Source: Celeribacter neptunius (lineage in GTDB: Bacteria > Pseudomonadota > Alphaproteobacteria > Rhodobacterales > Rhodobacteraceae). From it: DNA of 64,000 nt. The stretch covers positions 186,001 through 250,000 of the forward strand of contig NZ_FORH01000002.1 of assembly GCF_900113955.1 (NCBI RefSeq), written 5' to 3'. Below are positions 63,808-64,000 of the stretch, in pieces. The position numbers and the translations under genes are program-made. Position 1 is the first letter of the stretch, and each line of letters opens with the position of its first letter. The notes beneath the pieces were generated by a model. It did not search any database, was not told the origin of the DNA, and worked only from the letters and a program-made list of their open reading frames with translations.

Positions 63808-64000
63808 TCAAAGCATGACGTCGCCGGAATTCGGCCCGAGCGTCTGTCCAACAAAGAGCGCCGCATCGTCGGAGACGAGGAAGGCGACGACACCGCCGAC
63901 CTCGGCCGGGCTGCCAAAGCGCCCGAGCGGCAATTCGGCGCGTTTCGCGGCTTTCCAGTCTTCGGAAAGCGCCTCGACCAGCGGTGTGTTGATCGGCCCC
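63808..64000 (-). CDS. SDR family oxidoreductase, C-terminal fragment at window edge
   Basis: The last 63 codons of a short-chain dehydrogenase: GPINTPLVEAL, LPLGRFGSPAEVGGVVAFLVSDDA and a C-terminal FVGQTLGPNSGDVML ending at TGA 63810. The PLGRFG-x-PAEVG block is diagnostic of classical SDRs; the usual GG in the final GQ-x-x-x-x-x-GG motif is replaced by NSG. The N-terminal half is beyond the window. Co-oriented with the SDR at 63031, 9 bases apart. Confidence 0.8.
   Translation of the reverse strand, partial: GPINTPLVEALSEDWKAAKRAELPLGRFGSPAEVGGVVAFLVSDDAALFVGQTLGPNSGDVML

Overview
The window is a gene-dense, GC-rich bacterial chromosome segment with no rRNA, tRNA, phage, insertion sequence or CRISPR array visible. 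Codon and GC style, stop-start (ATGA/GTGA) operon overlaps, the number of TRAP and Dpp-type ABC transporters, a DmeR-like regulator and an N-type ATPase operon together suggest an alphaproteobacterium, most likely Rhodobacterales. This is an inference; no marker gene fixes the genus.

Layout. 1-1061 (minus): short-chain dehydrogenase and a truncated VOC/glyoxalase-like protein, divergent from 1258-11124 (plus): a Dpp-type ABC importer (fused double ATPase), class V PLP enzyme, FAD oxidoreductase, L-2-amino-thiazoline-4-carboxylate (ATC) hydrolase-family protein and M20 amidohydrolase, followed by a GntR/FCD regulator (11433). 12132-17509 (minus): TRAP transporter, gamma-glutamyltransferase and TauE/SafE exporter, with a perfect GTATAC-centred palindrome in the promoter region. 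17861-25237 (minus): a second Dpp-type ABC importer plus a second gamma-glutamyltransferase, divergent from a GntR regulator and a DUF1028 protein (25339-26876).

27251-35299 (plus): an XRE-type regulator and an eight-gene operon with TRAP transporter, PyrK-like and PyrD-like dihydroorotate dehydrogenase subunits, an M20 N-carbamoyl-amino-acid hydrolase, orotate phosphoribosyltransferase and a small unknown protein. A near-identical inverted repeat lies before both the regulator and the operon. 35492-37073: DmeR/RcnR-like metal sensor and an MFS exporter with a His-rich tail. 37092-39833 (minus): CueR-type regulator, small secreted protein, cytochrome c and CueO-like multicopper oxidase, a copper-resistance unit. 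40226-42590: EamA exporter divergent from a MocR-type regulator.

42732-51905 (minus): a complete N-ATPase operon in the order atpD-C-Q-R-B-E-F-A-G, followed by a LOG-family protein and a beta-CASP metallo-beta-lactamase protein. 52367-55905: polyprenyl-sugar synthase (GT2), GT39-like membrane glycosyltransferase and a convergent GH128-like secreted glycosidase. 56036-64000 (minus): asparaginase, two related solute-binding proteins (one without a signal peptide), CobW GTPase, small Cys-rich protein, a PgdA/cyclic-imidase-like enzyme, a PotA-like ATPase and two SDRs; no permease is present in the window.

The recurring theme is uptake of nitrogenous small molecules (amides, gamma-glutamyl compounds, cyclic ureides or imides) coupled to cytoplasmic C-N bond hydrolases, interspersed with metal homeostasis and an extra ion-translocating ATPase. 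The most interesting candidates are the XRE-controlled orotate/dihydroorotate operon, the ATC-hydrolase operon and the imidase-CobW cluster.
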